Assembly: GCF_024199795.1 (NCBI RefSeq)
Contig: NZ_JANADK010000001.1
Coordinates: 6,696,001-6,760,000, forward strand
Reading direction: 5' to 3'
Length of the DNA: 64,000 nucleotides
Source of the DNA: Bradyrhizobium sp. CCGB01
GTDB lineage: Bacteria > Pseudomonadota > Alphaproteobacteria > Rhizobiales > Xanthobacteraceae
Shown here: piece after piece, positions 1 through 7,868 of the stretch
Numbering within the stretch: the first letter of the stretch is position 1
How the letters are laid out: each line of letters begins with the position of its first letter
Translations under genes and position numbers: made by a program
Notes under the pieces: model-generated
Databases searched by the model: none
Told to the model about the DNA's origin: nothing
What the model saw: only the letters and a program-made list of their open reading frames with translations

Positions 1-169
1 GATGCTCCGTCTGCAGCGCACCACGGCAATTCCGGATAACAGGAATATGAACAGCCGTCACCCTCCTGCGTCAAGAAGCGGCATCACTCACGCACACAGC
101 CTTGATCGCTGTCAATCGGCGCGCCGTTTCGCCGTGTTTCCGGTGTGAACGGCGATTGGCGATGTCAGA

Positions 170-370
170 TTAAAGTTTCTTCAGAGTATACACGTAATTG
201 TTGAGCCCGACCTTGGCGGTTGTATCGTCGACGAAATGAACTTCGACTTCGCATCCGGTCTCCAGCGTCTTGATCCGTCCGCCAGTGAAGCCGAGCGATG
301 CGGCCAGCGCCTTGGGATCGGCCTTCTTGTCGCCCCGCTGCATCTCGTCGAATGCGCCCTGGAAGATCAT
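170..370 (-). CDS. Small conserved hypothetical protein (66 aa)
   Basis: I do not recognise a named family. From the ATG at 370 the product is 66 residues, with an acidic/basic N-terminal part and a C-terminal half that reads like a small beta-barrel (GRIKTLETGCEVEVHFVDD followed by KVGLNNYVYTL). No signal peptide or membrane segment is seen, so it is probably cytoplasmic. The frame stays open upstream to an ATG at 448 (92 aa), but the extra N-terminus is low-complexity and unlike the rest, so the shorter start is preferred. There is no clear ribosome binding site for either start. Confidence 0.5.
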   Translation of the reverse strand: MIFQGAFDEMQRGDKKADPKALAASLGFTGGRIKTLETGCEVEVHFVDDTTAKVGLNNYVYTLKKL

Positions 371-596
371 GTCCGGGCCATCATTCGTCACCTTAGTACT
401 GCGGCTCTGTGCAGGCAAAGGGACGGGGCACTTGGATGACCTCCCCAAGGTTCATCGGTCCGAAGATTATCTCTGCCAATGAACCGTCGTTCAACCTGGA
501 ACGACCAAGCGGTTGCGAAGCGGCCACGCAGACCAGGGGCGCCATGGCTGACGGACTTCTCGATTCGGGCGCGCCTCAGCACCAAAGGACGACGGC

Positions 597-953
597 ATGC
601 TTTCTCGCTGCGATCTCATCAAGGGCGCCGCGGTCGCGCTTCTCACCCTCTCGATACAAGGCGCACGGGCGCAGGAGACCAGAATGAATCTGTTCAAGAT
701 CGTCACCATCAAGGACGAGATCGTCGTCGGATTGTCGGCGGAGGAACTCCAGGCGCTCGGCGGCAATGATGCGAGCGCGGTTGCGCACGCGCTGGCGCAA
801 AAGGGCGATCTCACGGTCTGGCAGTACAACGTGCATCGCGGCCCCAACGGCGAATTGCAACAGGCGCCGACCGCGAAGATCGGGCTTCTGGCCAACGCAT
901 CGCTCCGTGTCGAGCCCTATACGACGCCTTACCAGATCGTGCCGCATCCCTAA
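597..953 (+). CDS. Small secreted hypothetical protein (118 aa)
   Basis: Unrecognised family. Residues 1-25 form a plausible Sec signal peptide (MLSRCDLIKG start, hydrophobic AAVALLTLSI core, cleavage after GARA), so the mature protein of about 93 residues should be periplasmic or secreted. The mature part is a soluble mixed sequence ending in YQIVPHP, with no obvious catalytic motif. An AAAGGA ribosome binding site lies just before the ATG. It stands alone between genes of opposite orientation. Confidence 0.6.
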   Translation: MLSRCDLIKGAAVALLTLSIQGARAQETRMNLFKIVTIKDEIVVGLSAEELQALGGNDASAVAHALAQKGDLTVWQYNVHRGPNGELQQAPTAKIGLLANASLRVEPYTTPYQIVPHP

Positions 954-997
954 GGAGCGGCGGTGCGCCTGCGGCCGGGCTCGCAGGCGCACCGCCG

Positions 998-1573
998 TCA
1001 TCGGGACCGCTGTGCCCGACGAGCCTCGCGTTCCGTTGCAAAGCCGTAGACCAGCGCCAGCCGGTCCAGGCATTCGCGAAAGCGCCGTGCGAAATAGTCG
1101 TTCCAGCGCTGGGTCCGAACGGCGCGCCGTTCCCCGATCTGATCCATGGTCAGCCCCAGCACCAGGACGTCGTGCACCAGCGCGGCGCCGTCGGTACCGA
1201 GTTCGCGCTCGACGTGGTTCAGGCGCAGCACAGCCTGGCGCTGGCCCTCGGTGACGGGCTCGCGCGAACGCGTGCCATCGACATATTCGCGCGTCGGGTC
1301 CACCGCCTGGGGACCGCGCTCCGCCCTCTCCCAATCGGTCTGGAAGGCGCGCCCGCCGCGATATTGCGCCTCGTCGATCTGGTGATGCGCGTGTAACCGG
1401 CCGAGCGGATCGCCGCGAACCGAGCGGACGGCCACGATCTTCTCGCCGGCATCAAGCGCCAGCGGATTGTCGACCTCGACCTCCGCCAAATCGGCATTGA
1501 ACGGCGCCTCGCGCGATCGCCGGTCGTAGATTCCACTCAGTCTGTAGGATTTGTTGCGTCGGGCACGGGCCAC
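998..1573 (-). CDS. Hypothetical protein, possibly DUF6456-like (191 aa)
   Basis: GTG start at 1573 preceded by a good AAGGAG site. The 191-residue protein is rich in Arg and Asp/Glu. Its centre (VRGDPLGRLHAHHQIDEAQYRGG then a WERAE stretch) and C-terminal helical part resemble the DUF6456/helical regulators often found beside GcrA- and HTH-type genes in alphaproteobacteria and their phages. That family resemblance is from memory of the pattern and is weak. It follows the GcrA-like gene on the same strand with a 45-bp gap and may share its transcript. Function unknown. Confidence 0.6.
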   Translation of the reverse strand: MARARRNKSYRLSGIYDRRSREAPFNADLAEVEVDNPLALDAGEKIVAVRSVRGDPLGRLHAHHQIDEAQYRGGRAFQTDWERAERGPQAVDPTREYVDGTRSREPVTEGQRQAVLRLNHVERELGTDGAALVHDVLVLGLTMDQIGERRAVRTQRWNDYFARRFRECLDRLALVYGFATEREARRAQRSR

Positions 1574-1618
1574 TCGGATACTCCTTGCAAAATTGACGAT
1601 CCAACGGATAGCAATCCG

Positions 1619-2152
1619 TCAGGCGGCAGAGACCAGCCTCAATACGACGGGACCAGCGGCACGGGCGGATCCAGATCCGGATCTCCGCGTCAGGCGAGCA
1701 TGCGGCGCGCAGTAACTCGAACCCGGCTGGCGCGGATGGCCGCAGAAGGCGATCTCCTCCCCCTCCCTGTCGCCGCCATAGGGATAGCGGCAGTCGTCGC
1801 GCCCGAGTTCGACCAGCGTGATCAGGCGCGGCTGGACGCCGACACAGCGCAACTTGACCCGCGCGACGGGCTTCATTGCGGACTTCGGCGGCACGTTCAG
1901 GTACGGCAATGTCGACCGGCGCGGCGACGGCATCCACGCCTCACCCGGCAAAGACGGCACGATCGACGGACTCCTCATCCGTGCCGGCGCGATGAGGCCG
2001 AGGCGCTTGGCGCGGCCGACCACCGCGCTGCGCGTATAAGCGGTTCCAAACCTTGCGTTAATCTGGCGTCCGATCTCCGCATAAGAGATGCCTTTGAGAA
2101 AATAGTCGCGAAGCGCGTCGGAGTGCTCCGACGGCCAATGGCCCGGTTCCAT
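1619..2152 (-). CDS. GcrA family transcriptional regulator (177 aa)
   Basis: GcrA-type proteins bind sigma-70 RNA polymerase and methylated GANTC DNA to tune cell-cycle genes; phages also carry them. Visible here are the N-terminal helix-turn-helix signature (WPSEHSDALRDYFLKG, SYAEIGRQI, TRSAVVGRAKRLGL, about residues 6-55) and the C-terminal Cys/His block (CRYPYGGD, FCGHP, SYCAPHARL, about 120-155) typical of the family. The ATG at 2152 is chosen because AGGAC precedes it; the frame continues upstream to 2200 with unrelated sequence. It diverges from the S24 repressor gene, and its promoter carries the same 15-bp motifs. Whether it is the cell's main GcrA or a phage-derived paralogue cannot be told; the context favours a paralogue. 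Confidence 0.85.
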   Translation of the reverse strand: MEPGHWPSEHSDALRDYFLKGISYAEIGRQINARFGTAYTRSAVVGRAKRLGLIAPARMRSPSIVPSLPGEAWMPSPRRSTLPYLNVPPKSAMKPVARVKLRCVGVQPRLITLVELGRDDCRYPYGGDREGEEIAFCGHPRQPGSSYCAPHARLTRRSGSGSARAAGPVVLRLVSAA

Positions 2153-2200
2153 GCAGCTGTCCTGTGATTTCCCCGATCGCGCGACCGGAAGGCGGAGCAC

Positions 2201-2229
2201 ACATTCCGGTATTCCGAAGCGATAGTCAA
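2201..2229 (-). promoter_or_regulatory. Candidate sigma-70 promoter of the GcrA-like gene
   Basis: Read on the minus strand, TTGACT (2229-2224) is followed after 17 bp by GAATGT (2206-2201), a good -35 with a weak -10. Motif copy O1 (2204-2218) fills most of the spacer and O2 lies just upstream of the -35, the arrangement expected of repressor operators. Confidence 0.45.
2204..2218. promoter_or_regulatory. Operator-like motif O1 (TTCCGGTATTCCGAA)
   Basis: First of five copies of a 15-bp motif with consensus TTCyGrtwTTCsgAA. It overlaps the predicted GcrA-like promoter spacer. Centre-to-centre distance to O2 is 33 bp. Confidence 0.6.
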
Positions 2230-2236
2230 GCCATAA

Positions 2237-2251
2237 TTCTGATATTCATAA
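2237..2251. promoter_or_regulatory. Operator-like motif O2 (TTCTGATATTCATAA)
   Basis: Second copy, midway between the two divergent promoters, so it could serve both. The centre is 24 bp from O3. Confidence 0.55.
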
Positions 2252-2280
2252 TTGCATCAATTCCGAATTTCGGATTACAA
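2252..2280 (+). promoter_or_regulatory. Candidate promoter of the S24 repressor gene
   Basis: TTGCAT (2252-2257) and TTACAA (2275-2280) are 17 bp apart. The -10 is poor, but the geometry copies the downstream promoter exactly: the operator copy begins 3 bp after the -35 hexamer in both. Confidence 0.35.
2261..2275. promoter_or_regulatory. Operator-like motif O3 (TTCCGAATTTCGGAT)
   Basis: Near-palindromic copy inside the predicted promoter of the S24 gene, suggesting autoregulation. Confidence 0.6.
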
Positions 2281-2313
2281 GAGGCGGGACGATGGGTAAT
2301 CGAGGGAATCACC

Positions 2314-2922
2314 ATGTTGGACGTTGCTATGATCGAGCGGGGCCTGGAGAAGACGGGCAAGAGCAAGGGCGGCCTTGCGGCAGCCATGGGCGTGCGGCCC
2401 GGCGCGGTGTCGGAGATTCTCGGCGGCGAACGCCTGGTGAAGGCGTCGGAAATCATTCCGATCATGGAATATCTTGAGCTCAATCTCGCGCCCATCATGG
2501 GCCGCGTCGGCGCCGGCGCCGTGATCGAGCCGGATTATGAGCAGGTTCCGCCGGAGGGCCTCGGCGATATCGCGCTGCCATTCCCGATCATGGAAGAGAC
2601 GGTCGCCTTCGAGATCGTGGGCGACTCGATGCTGCCCAAATACGAGAGCGGCGACGTGATCGTGGTCTACAAGGATCAGCGCCATCCGCTGTCGAGCTTC
2701 TACGGCGAAGAAGCCGTGGTGCGGCTCAAGACCGGCGAGCGTTATTTGAAGACCATCGAGCGGGGCAAGTCGCCCTCGGTCGTCAACCTCACCAGCTTCA
2801 ACGCCAAGCCGATCGTCGGCGTCAAGCTCGAATGGGTCGGCGAGATCTGCCTGTCCATGCCCAAGGGTCAGCTCGAGCGGCTGCGTGCCAAGTCGGCGCG
2901 CCCTCGCAAGAAGAGCAAATAG
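2314..2922 (+). CDS. S24/LexA-like HTH transcriptional repressor (202 aa)
   Basis: Two-part repressor of the CI/LexA type. Residues about 6-50 form an XRE-like helix-turn-helix (KGGLAAAMGV, RPGAVSEILGGER). Residues about 88-180 are a S24 peptidase-like domain with the nucleophile in GDSM (Ser105) and the general-base Lys in YLKT (Lys146). An Ala67-Gly68 bond in RVGAGAV sits 38 residues before Ser105, close to the spacing of the LexA and UmuD autocleavage sites, so RecA-stimulated self-cleavage is plausible but unproven. The tail is Lys/Arg-rich. ATG 2314 has a GAGGGAA site. Copies of one operator motif flank the gene on both sides, implying control of itself, the divergent GcrA-like gene and the next gene. 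Confidence 0.88.
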   Translation: MLDVAMIERGLEKTGKSKGGLAAAMGVRPGAVSEILGGERLVKASEIIPIMEYLELNLAPIMGRVGAGAVIEPDYEQVPPEGLGDIALPFPIMEETVAFEIVGDSMLPKYESGDVIVVYKDQRHPLSSFYGEEAVVRLKTGERYLKTIERGKSPSVVNLTSFNAKPIVGVKLEWVGEICLSMPKGQLERLRAKSARPRKKSK

Positions 2923-2930
2923 GCGTCTAT

Positions 2931-2945
2931 TTCCGATTTTCGGAA
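2931..2945. promoter_or_regulatory. Operator-like motif O4 (TTCCGATTTTCGGAA)
   Basis: Perfect dyad TTCCGA-TTT-TCGGAA directly after the S24 gene and just upstream of a -35 hexamer. The centre is 30 bp from O5, close to three helical turns. Confidence 0.65.
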
Positions 2946-2951
2946 AGTTCC

Positions 2952-2980
2952 TTGACTTAGTTCTGATTTTCGTAAATACT
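2952..2980 (+). promoter_or_regulatory. Sigma-70 promoter of the 91-aa gene
   Basis: TTGACT (2952-2957), 17-bp spacer, AATACT (2975-2980). O5 occupies the spacer, so a bound repressor would block polymerase. Confidence 0.55.
2961..2975. promoter_or_regulatory. Operator-like motif O5 (TTCTGATTTTCGTAA)
   Basis: Fifth copy, between the -35 and -10 of the promoter for the 91-residue protein gene. Confidence 0.6.
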
Positions 2981-3018
2981 CTGCCGCGCTCCGACCACGG
3001 GCGCGGCAGGATCGTTTC

Positions 3019-3294
3019 ATGCAGTATTTCGTCGTGATGATCGACTATGGGCGGCGCGGACGCGAGGCGGTCGTCGATCCCGAAATCACAAGGCGCGAGG
3101 TCGTCTCCCGCGTCGCTTCGGGTGAATATCAAAACATCTCGTTCATCCACGAAATCGCGGAGAATTCGGTCGAGGACGTCACCGAGGCCATCCTGACCGA
3201 GGCCGCCCTCCCCCGGGTTCCACCTGAAGAAGTCGACCTCCAGGCGATCCGGCTCGATCACGCCCGCGACCTGCGCAAGCATGAGCGGACGTGA
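3019..3294 (+). CDS. Small hypothetical protein under operator control (91 aa)
   Basis: No family recognised. It is acidic and helical (EITRREVVSRVASGEY, NSVEDVTEAILTEAALPRVPPEEVD), with no signal peptide or membrane segment. Its importance comes from context: its own promoter at 2952-2980 carries two copies (O4, O5) of the motif that surrounds the adjacent S24 repressor gene, so it is the likely effector or anti-repressor output of that module. A strong terminator follows directly. Confidence 0.6.
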   Translation: MQYFVVMIDYGRRGREAVVDPEITRREVVSRVASGEYQNISFIHEIAENSVEDVTEAILTEAALPRVPPEEVDLQAIRLDHARDLRKHERT

Positions 3295-3303
3295 CGCAGG
3301 CCG

Positions 3304-3351
3304 GGAGCACCGCTCCGATGGAATCGGAACGGCGCTCCAGATTTTTGTTTT
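3304..3351 (+). terminator. Long hairpin plus T-run terminator, start of an interspersed repeat
   Basis: GGAGC (3304-3308) to GCTCC (3334-3338) closes a long hairpin whose inner arms are CCG/CGG and TCCGAT/ATCGGA around a GGA loop, with two symmetric mismatches. A T-rich tract (TTTTTGTTTT) follows. The hairpin and the sequence on to about 3403 match a repeat I associate with many Bradyrhizobium intergenic regions. It separates the 91-aa gene from the convergent quinone oxidoreductase gene. Confidence 0.7.
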
Positions 3352-3431
3352 GACGCGTTTTCTTTACGCAAACCGGTATCGACTTCGCTCGAAAACGCTC
3401 TGATAAACCTGCGCCAACATCCGGCTGGAGA

Positions 3432-4406
3432 TCACACCGTGAGAACGGTCGAGCCCGTGGTCTTGCGCGCGGCGAGATCGGCATGCGCCTTGGCGGCATC
3501 CTTCAGCGGATACGTCTGGTGCACCTCGATCTTGACCGCGCCGGACTTCACGACGTCGAACAGCTCGCCTGCCATCGCGACCAGGTTCTCGCGTTTGGCG
3601 GCGTAGGTGAACAGCGTCGGCCGAGTGACGTAGAGCGAGCCCTTCTGCGCGAGCAGACCGAGATTGAGCGGCTCGACAGCGCCGGAGGACGCACCGAACA
3701 GCGCGGCCACGCCGAGCGGCGCAAGGCAGTCCAGCGACTTCAGGAACGTGTCCTTGCCGACGGAATCGTAGACCACCGGCACCTTCTTGCCACCCGTGAT
3801 CTCGTCCACGCGCTTCACGAAATCCTCGCGCGTGTAGATGATGACATGATCGCAACCATGCGCCTTGGCGAGCTTGGCCTTCTCGTCGTTGCTGACGGTG
3901 CCAATCACGGTTGCGCCAAGATGCTTGGCCCACTGGCTCAGGATCAGGCCAACGCCGCCGGCCGCGGCATGGAGCAGGATGGTGTCGCCGGCCTTCACGC
4001 GATAGGTCTGCCGGATCAGATATTGCGTGGTGAGTCCCTTCAGCATCATGGCCGCCGCGGTCTTGTCGTCGACGCCGTCAGGCAGCTTCAACAGCCGGTC
4101 GGCCGGAATCAGCCGCGCCTCGGAATAGGCGCCGAGCGGCGATGCGCCATAGGCGACGCGATCGCCCGGCTTCAGATCGGTAACACCGGGCCCGATTTCC
4201 TCGACGACACCGGCCGCCTCGCTGCCAAGACCACTCGGCAATTGCGCGGGATACACGCCGGAACGATTGTAGATGTCGACGAAGTTGAGACCGACGGCGG
4301 TGTGGCGGATGCGCGCCTCGCCAGGTCCGGGCTTGCCGACGCTGACCTCCTCCCAGACCAGGACTTCAGGACCGCCGGTCTTGTGAAAGCGAATGGCATG
4401 CGTCAT
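3432..4406 (-). CDS. qor: NADPH:quinone oxidoreductase, zeta-crystallin type (324 aa)
   Basis: Medium-chain dehydrogenase/reductase without zinc, reducing quinones with NADPH in the cytosol. The start MTHAIRFHKTGGPEVL, the GroES-like fold motif (VGLNFVDIYNRSGVYP, GSEAAGVVEEIGPGV), the Rossmann glycine motif (AAAGGVGLILSQWAKHLGATVIGTVS, about residues 145-170) and the length of 324 residues all fit Qor. ATG 4406 is preceded by GGGAG; the open frame upstream is not conserved in style. It is a single gene, convergent with the previous one and divergent from the zinc-ribbon gene. Confidence 0.93.
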   Translation of the reverse strand: MTHAIRFHKTGGPEVLVWEEVSVGKPGPGEARIRHTAVGLNFVDIYNRSGVYPAQLPSGLGSEAAGVVEEIGPGVTDLKPGDRVAYGASPLGAYSEARLIPADRLLKLPDGVDDKTAAAMMLKGLTTQYLIRQTYRVKAGDTILLHAAAGGVGLILSQWAKHLGATVIGTVSNDEKAKLAKAHGCDHVIIYTREDFVKRVDEITGGKKVPVVYDSVGKDTFLKSLDCLAPLGVAALFGASSGAVEPLNLGLLAQKGSLYVTRPTLFTYAAKRENLVAMAGELFDVVKSGAVKIEVHQTYPLKDAAKAHADLAARKTTGSTVLTV

Positions 4407-4634
4407 GGGCGTTGCTCCCTTATTCGTTGCAGTGAAGGTCCGTGGAAAGCGGATCGGCCTGTGAAATAGGCATTTGGTCCGCCCGTTACAGTACAGAGAC
4501 GTAACAAGAATGTCACAGCGAACGACAAACGCCGGCCGTTCCGCCTCTGTTCGTAAAAGGTGATGACGGCCCTTGGTGCGACCGGCAGTAGGTTTCGCAC
4601 GGGGTTTGGTGGTCGCCTGCGAAGGAGAGCCGAG

Positions 4635-4835
4635 ATGCCAGCTTATGTACAGCATCATCAGGACATCGAAATCGCGCCTGTAATCTGCCCCACCTGTATG
4701 GGGTTCCTGCCGATGTATGTTCGCGAGATCGAACCGCATTGGAGCCTTGCCACGATCGACTTCGTCTATGAATGCGCGGACTGCGGCGCCGAAGTCCGGC
4801 AGACCATCCGCAAGCCGGAGCTGCTGCGGCACTGA
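4635..4835 (+). CDS. Small zinc-ribbon protein (66 aa)
   Basis: A 66-residue protein with two CxxC knuckles, C18-P-T-C21 and C47-A-D-C50, which should bind one zinc ion as a ribbon. The linker (MGFLPMYVREIEPHWSLATIDFVYE) is a short beta-rich stretch. ATG 4635 follows a GGAGAG site; the frame is open back to 4560 but the extra 25 residues look spurious. No function can be assigned. It lies 145 bp upstream of the MoxR gene on the same strand. Confidence 0.7.
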   Translation: MPAYVQHHQDIEIAPVICPTCMGFLPMYVREIEPHWSLATIDFVYECADCGAEVRQTIRKPELLRH

Positions 4836-4980
4836 CCGCCGTCGGCGAACCGCTCAAGTATTTGCGTTAAGCGGAAAAAACGCCGTCGGCGCGGGTCTGA
4901 TGCCTCCCAAACGAGGCTTGTTCTTTGCCGGGAACGCAGGCAGAACAAGCCCCAAGCAAGACCTTTGGGAGCGCCCTTTC

Positions 4981-5928
4981 GTGGCTGAACAGAAGGCCTC
5001 GACCTCGATCGAGGCAGTGGAGAGCGGCCTCGCCGCACAGGGCTATATCGCGAGCCGGCAGATCGCGACGGCCGTCTATTTGTCGCAACAGATCGAGAAA
5101 CCGATCCTGGTCGAAGGCCCCGCGGGCGTCGGCAAGACCGAGCTTGCCAAGGCCATTGCCGCCTGGCGCGGCATGAAGATGATCCGCCTGCAATGCTATG
5201 AAGGCCTCGACGAGGCCAAGGCGCTCTACGAGTGGAAATACGCCAAGCAGCTTCTCTACACCCAGATCCTCAAGGACAAGCTCGGCGAAGTCCTCGGCGG
5301 CGCACAGACGTTGCACGCCGCGCTCGAGCAGCTCCATGATTTCGGCGACGTCTTCTTCTCTAAGGAGTTCGTCGAGCCCCGCCCTCTGCTCCAGGCGCTG
5401 GAGCAGCCGGGCGGCTGCGTGCTCCTGATCGACGAGATCGACAAGTCGGATGCGGAATTCGAATCGCTGCTGCTGGAAATCCTCTCCGATTTCCAGGTCA
5501 CGATCCCCGAGCTCGGCACGGTCTCGGCGATCACGCCGCCGACGGTGATCCTCACCTCCAACAGCGAACGCGATCTCGGCGACGCCCTGAAGCGGCGCTG
5601 CCTGCATCTGCATATCGGCTTCCCCGAGCAGCGGCTGGAGGAGCGCATCGTCGAAAGCCGCGTGCCCGGCATCTCGCAGACGCTGCGCCGGCAGATGGTC
5701 GGCTTCATCCACGAGATCCGCTCGCTCGACCTCAAGAAGCTGCCCTCGGTCAGTGAGACCATCGACTGGGCGCGCGTGCTGGTTCTGCTTCAGGCCACGG
5801 ACCTCGATACCGAGATCGTCAAGGACACGCTCAACGTGCTCCTGAAATACGAGGCCGATATCGAGGCGGCTCACCCTCAAATCACGACCTTCATTGCCAA
5901 GGCGGCACGGTCCAACGTCTTCGGTTGA
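4981..5928 (+). CDS. MoxR-family AAA+ ATPase (315 aa)
   Basis: Cytosolic chaperone-like ATPase that normally works with a von Willebrand factor A (VWA) partner to mature metalloenzymes or complexes, as in CoxD/CoxE of carbon monoxide dehydrogenase. Walker A is GPAGVGKT (residues 46-53), Walker B is LLIDEIDKSD (about 147-156), and sensor regions follow (ILTSNSERDLGDALKRRCLHLHI). GTG at 4981 is chosen because GGGAG lies just upstream; an in-frame ATG at 4900 would add 27 atypical residues. The next gene begins within 6 bp, so the two form one operon. Confidence 0.85.
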   Translation: MAEQKASTSIEAVESGLAAQGYIASRQIATAVYLSQQIEKPILVEGPAGVGKTELAKAIAAWRGMKMIRLQCYEGLDEAKALYEWKYAKQLLYTQILKDKLGEVLGGAQTLHAALEQLHDFGDVFFSKEFVEPRPLLQALEQPGGCVLLIDEIDKSDAEFESLLLEILSDFQVTIPELGTVSAITPPTVILTSNSERDLGDALKRRCLHLHIGFPEQRLEERIVESRVPGISQTLRRQMVGFIHEIRSLDLKKLPSVSETIDWARVLVLLQATDLDTEIVKDTLNVLLKYEADIEAAHPQITTFIAKAARSNVFG

Positions 5929-5933
5929 CGCCG

Positions 5934-7313
5934 ATGCGCGAGAACCTCCATCGTTTCTTTCGGGCAGCGCGCGGCGCCGGCGTTCATGTCTCGCCCGCCG
6001 AAAGCATCGATGCGATGCGTGCGGTGTCGCAGGTCGGTGTTTCCGACCGCGCTATCCTGCGCGACGCGCTGCTCCTGACGCTCGCCAAGTCGCAGGACGA
6101 GAAGCTCGCGCTCGGCGACTGCTTTGATCTGTTCTTCAGCCAGCCGGAGCCGCGCCAGGATCAGCCCGAGGCCAACAGCGACGACGACGCCTCGCAGGAC
6201 GCGGATCAGTCGCCCTCATCAGGCTCGGCCAGCGAAGCGGGCGAAGGTCAGCCTCCGGAAGCACTTGGCCCCTTGGCGCAGATGCTGCTGTCGCAGGACC
6301 GCAACGCGATCGCGGCCGCGATCGCCAGCGCGTCGGGCGCCGCCTCCCTGTCCGACATCCGCTATTCCACCCAGCGCGGCATCTTCTCCAGCCGCATCCT
6401 CGACGCCATGGGCCTCCAACGCCTGCGCGACGATCTCGACCAATTGACCGCGACCAATCCATCGCTCGCCGAGCGCCTCCGTGCCGCTCTGGACGCCTTG
6501 CGCGAGGCGGTGCGGGACACGGTCTCGCAGGGGCTTGCGCTCTATGCCCGCGAGGAGGCCGAGAACCTCCGCAACGAGATCCTGCGCAATGCGCCGCTCG
6601 CCCGCATCGAGCGGCGGCAGGTCGCGGAGATGCGCGCCCTCATCCGCCAGATCGCGCGCCGCCTGCGCGAGCGCTATTCGAAGCCGCGCAAGCGGCAGCG
6701 CCGCGGCCATCTCGACGTCCGTCGCACGCTGCGCCGCAACGCCGCGTGGGGCGGCGTGCCCTTCCTCACCGCATGGAGGCGCAAGCATCGCGACCGGCCA
6801 AAGATCGTCGCGCTCTGCGACGTCTCCGGCTCGGTCGCGCAGGTCTCCGATTTCTTCCTGCTGCTGATCCACTCGTTGCACGAGGTGGTCGACGACGTCC
6901 GCTCCTTCGCCTTCTCCTCGCATCTGATCGAGGTCAGCGAGATCCTGGAAAAGAAATCGCCGGAAGAGGCGATGGCCGAGATCATGTCCAAGGTCGGATT
7001 CGGTTCGTCCGACTACGGCTCTTCGCTGGTCGATTTCGAGCACGATTTCATGAGCACGCTGACACCGCAGACCACGGTGATCGTGCTCGGCGACGCCCGC
7101 AGCAACAATCTCGATCCGCGTGCCGACATCCTGCGCCGCATCTCCGAGCGCTCGAAGCGCGTGGTCTGGCTCAATCCCGAAGGACGGCTCGCCTGGGGCT
7201 TCGGTGATTCCGAGATGCCGCGCTACGCGACCTTCTGCAGCGTCGTGCGCCAATGCGCGACCGCGCAGCAGCTCGAGCGCGCGGTGTCCGATATCGTGGC
7301 GACCTATCAGTAA
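5934..7313 (+). CDS. VWA-domain protein, CoxE-like partner of MoxR (459 aa)
   Basis: VWA protein of the CoxE type. The N-terminal half is helical with a Gln/Asp/Ser-rich linker (about residues 65-105). The C-terminal VWA domain carries the MIDAS start VALCDVSGSVAQVSDFF (about 290-306) and a later VIVLGDARSNN. It pairs with the MoxR ATPase just upstream. An in-frame TTG at 5925 overlaps the MoxR stop codon; ATG 5934 is the more usual choice. No dehydrogenase structural genes are adjacent, so the client of this pair is unknown. Confidence 0.85.
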   Translation: MRENLHRFFRAARGAGVHVSPAESIDAMRAVSQVGVSDRAILRDALLLTLAKSQDEKLALGDCFDLFFSQPEPRQDQPEANSDDDASQDADQSPSSGSASEAGEGQPPEALGPLAQMLLSQDRNAIAAAIASASGAASLSDIRYSTQRGIFSSRILDAMGLQRLRDDLDQLTATNPSLAERLRAALDALREAVRDTVSQGLALYAREEAENLRNEILRNAPLARIERRQVAEMRALIRQIARRLRERYSKPRKRQRRGHLDVRRTLRRNAAWGGVPFLTAWRRKHRDRPKIVALCDVSGSVAQVSDFFLLLIHSLHEVVDDVRSFAFSSHLIEVSEILEKKSPEEAMAEIMSKVGFGSSDYGSSLVDFEHDFMSTLTPQTTVIVLGDARSNNLDPRADILRRISERSKRVVWLNPEGRLAWGFGDSEMPRYATFCSVVRQCATAQQLERAVSDIVATYQ

Positions 7314-7333
7314 AGTGTGATCGGGCCCCGGCG

Positions 7334-7516
7334 TCAGGCGGCGTTCAGCTCAGCCTGTGCGAGATTGCATTCACGAAAGTGATACGCGATTTCGTCGAGC
7401 GCGCGCTGCTCCCATTCCTGGGCCTGCGCAAGCCAGAATACCCGGCGCTCCGAATCGAGAGCCGCACGTTCACGGCACAAAAATTCCTGACCGCGAATTT
7501 CAACCAGTCTGTTCAT
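7334..7516 (-). CDS. Small conserved hypothetical protein (60 aa)
   Basis: A 60-residue, charged, helical protein (MNRLVEIRGQEFLCRERAAL, then a Trp/Gln-rich helix VFWLAQAQEWEQRALDEIAYHF) that would form a helical hairpin. ATG 7516 has a GGAGTGGAG site immediately upstream; an ATG 18 bp earlier lacks one. I recognise the sequence style from Bradyrhizobium genomes but know no function. It is convergent with the CoxE-like gene. Confidence 0.65.
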   Translation of the reverse strand: MNRLVEIRGQEFLCRERAALDSERRVFWLAQAQEWEQRALDEIAYHFRECNLAQAELNAA

Positions 7517-7868
7517 ACACTCCACTCCTGCCATGTGAAGTCATTCCCCGTGAATCAGGCTTAACAGAGTCCCGCCCCTCTCGCCTGATGATTTCTGTGC
7601 ATATCGCGACGCAGAATGGGACAGCGATGCTTCCCGTGCACTGCGGTAGCTCGCGGCGCACAATCAAGAGCAGATCATCAATTAGTGATCGAAGATCGGG
7701 ACGATACTCGCGTCCGAGCGATCTTAACTCTTGTGACGCAATGAAGTGCGGCAATTTGTGAAGAGACGTTCTAAACAGCTCACCGAATTCCCGACTCATT
7801 GTCGTCGCATGGTCTTCATGCAGCGCCGTTAACAGGGGCACGCGAACTTGACGATCGCTTGAGGCAAC
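7517..7868. other. 352-bp stretch without a convincing gene
   Basis: This stretch is less GC-rich than its surroundings. A minus-strand open frame of up to 135 codons crosses it, but its codons lack the strong G/C third-position bias of the neighbours and it overlaps genes at both ends. I see no hairpin terminator or recognised promoter. Confidence 0.4.
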
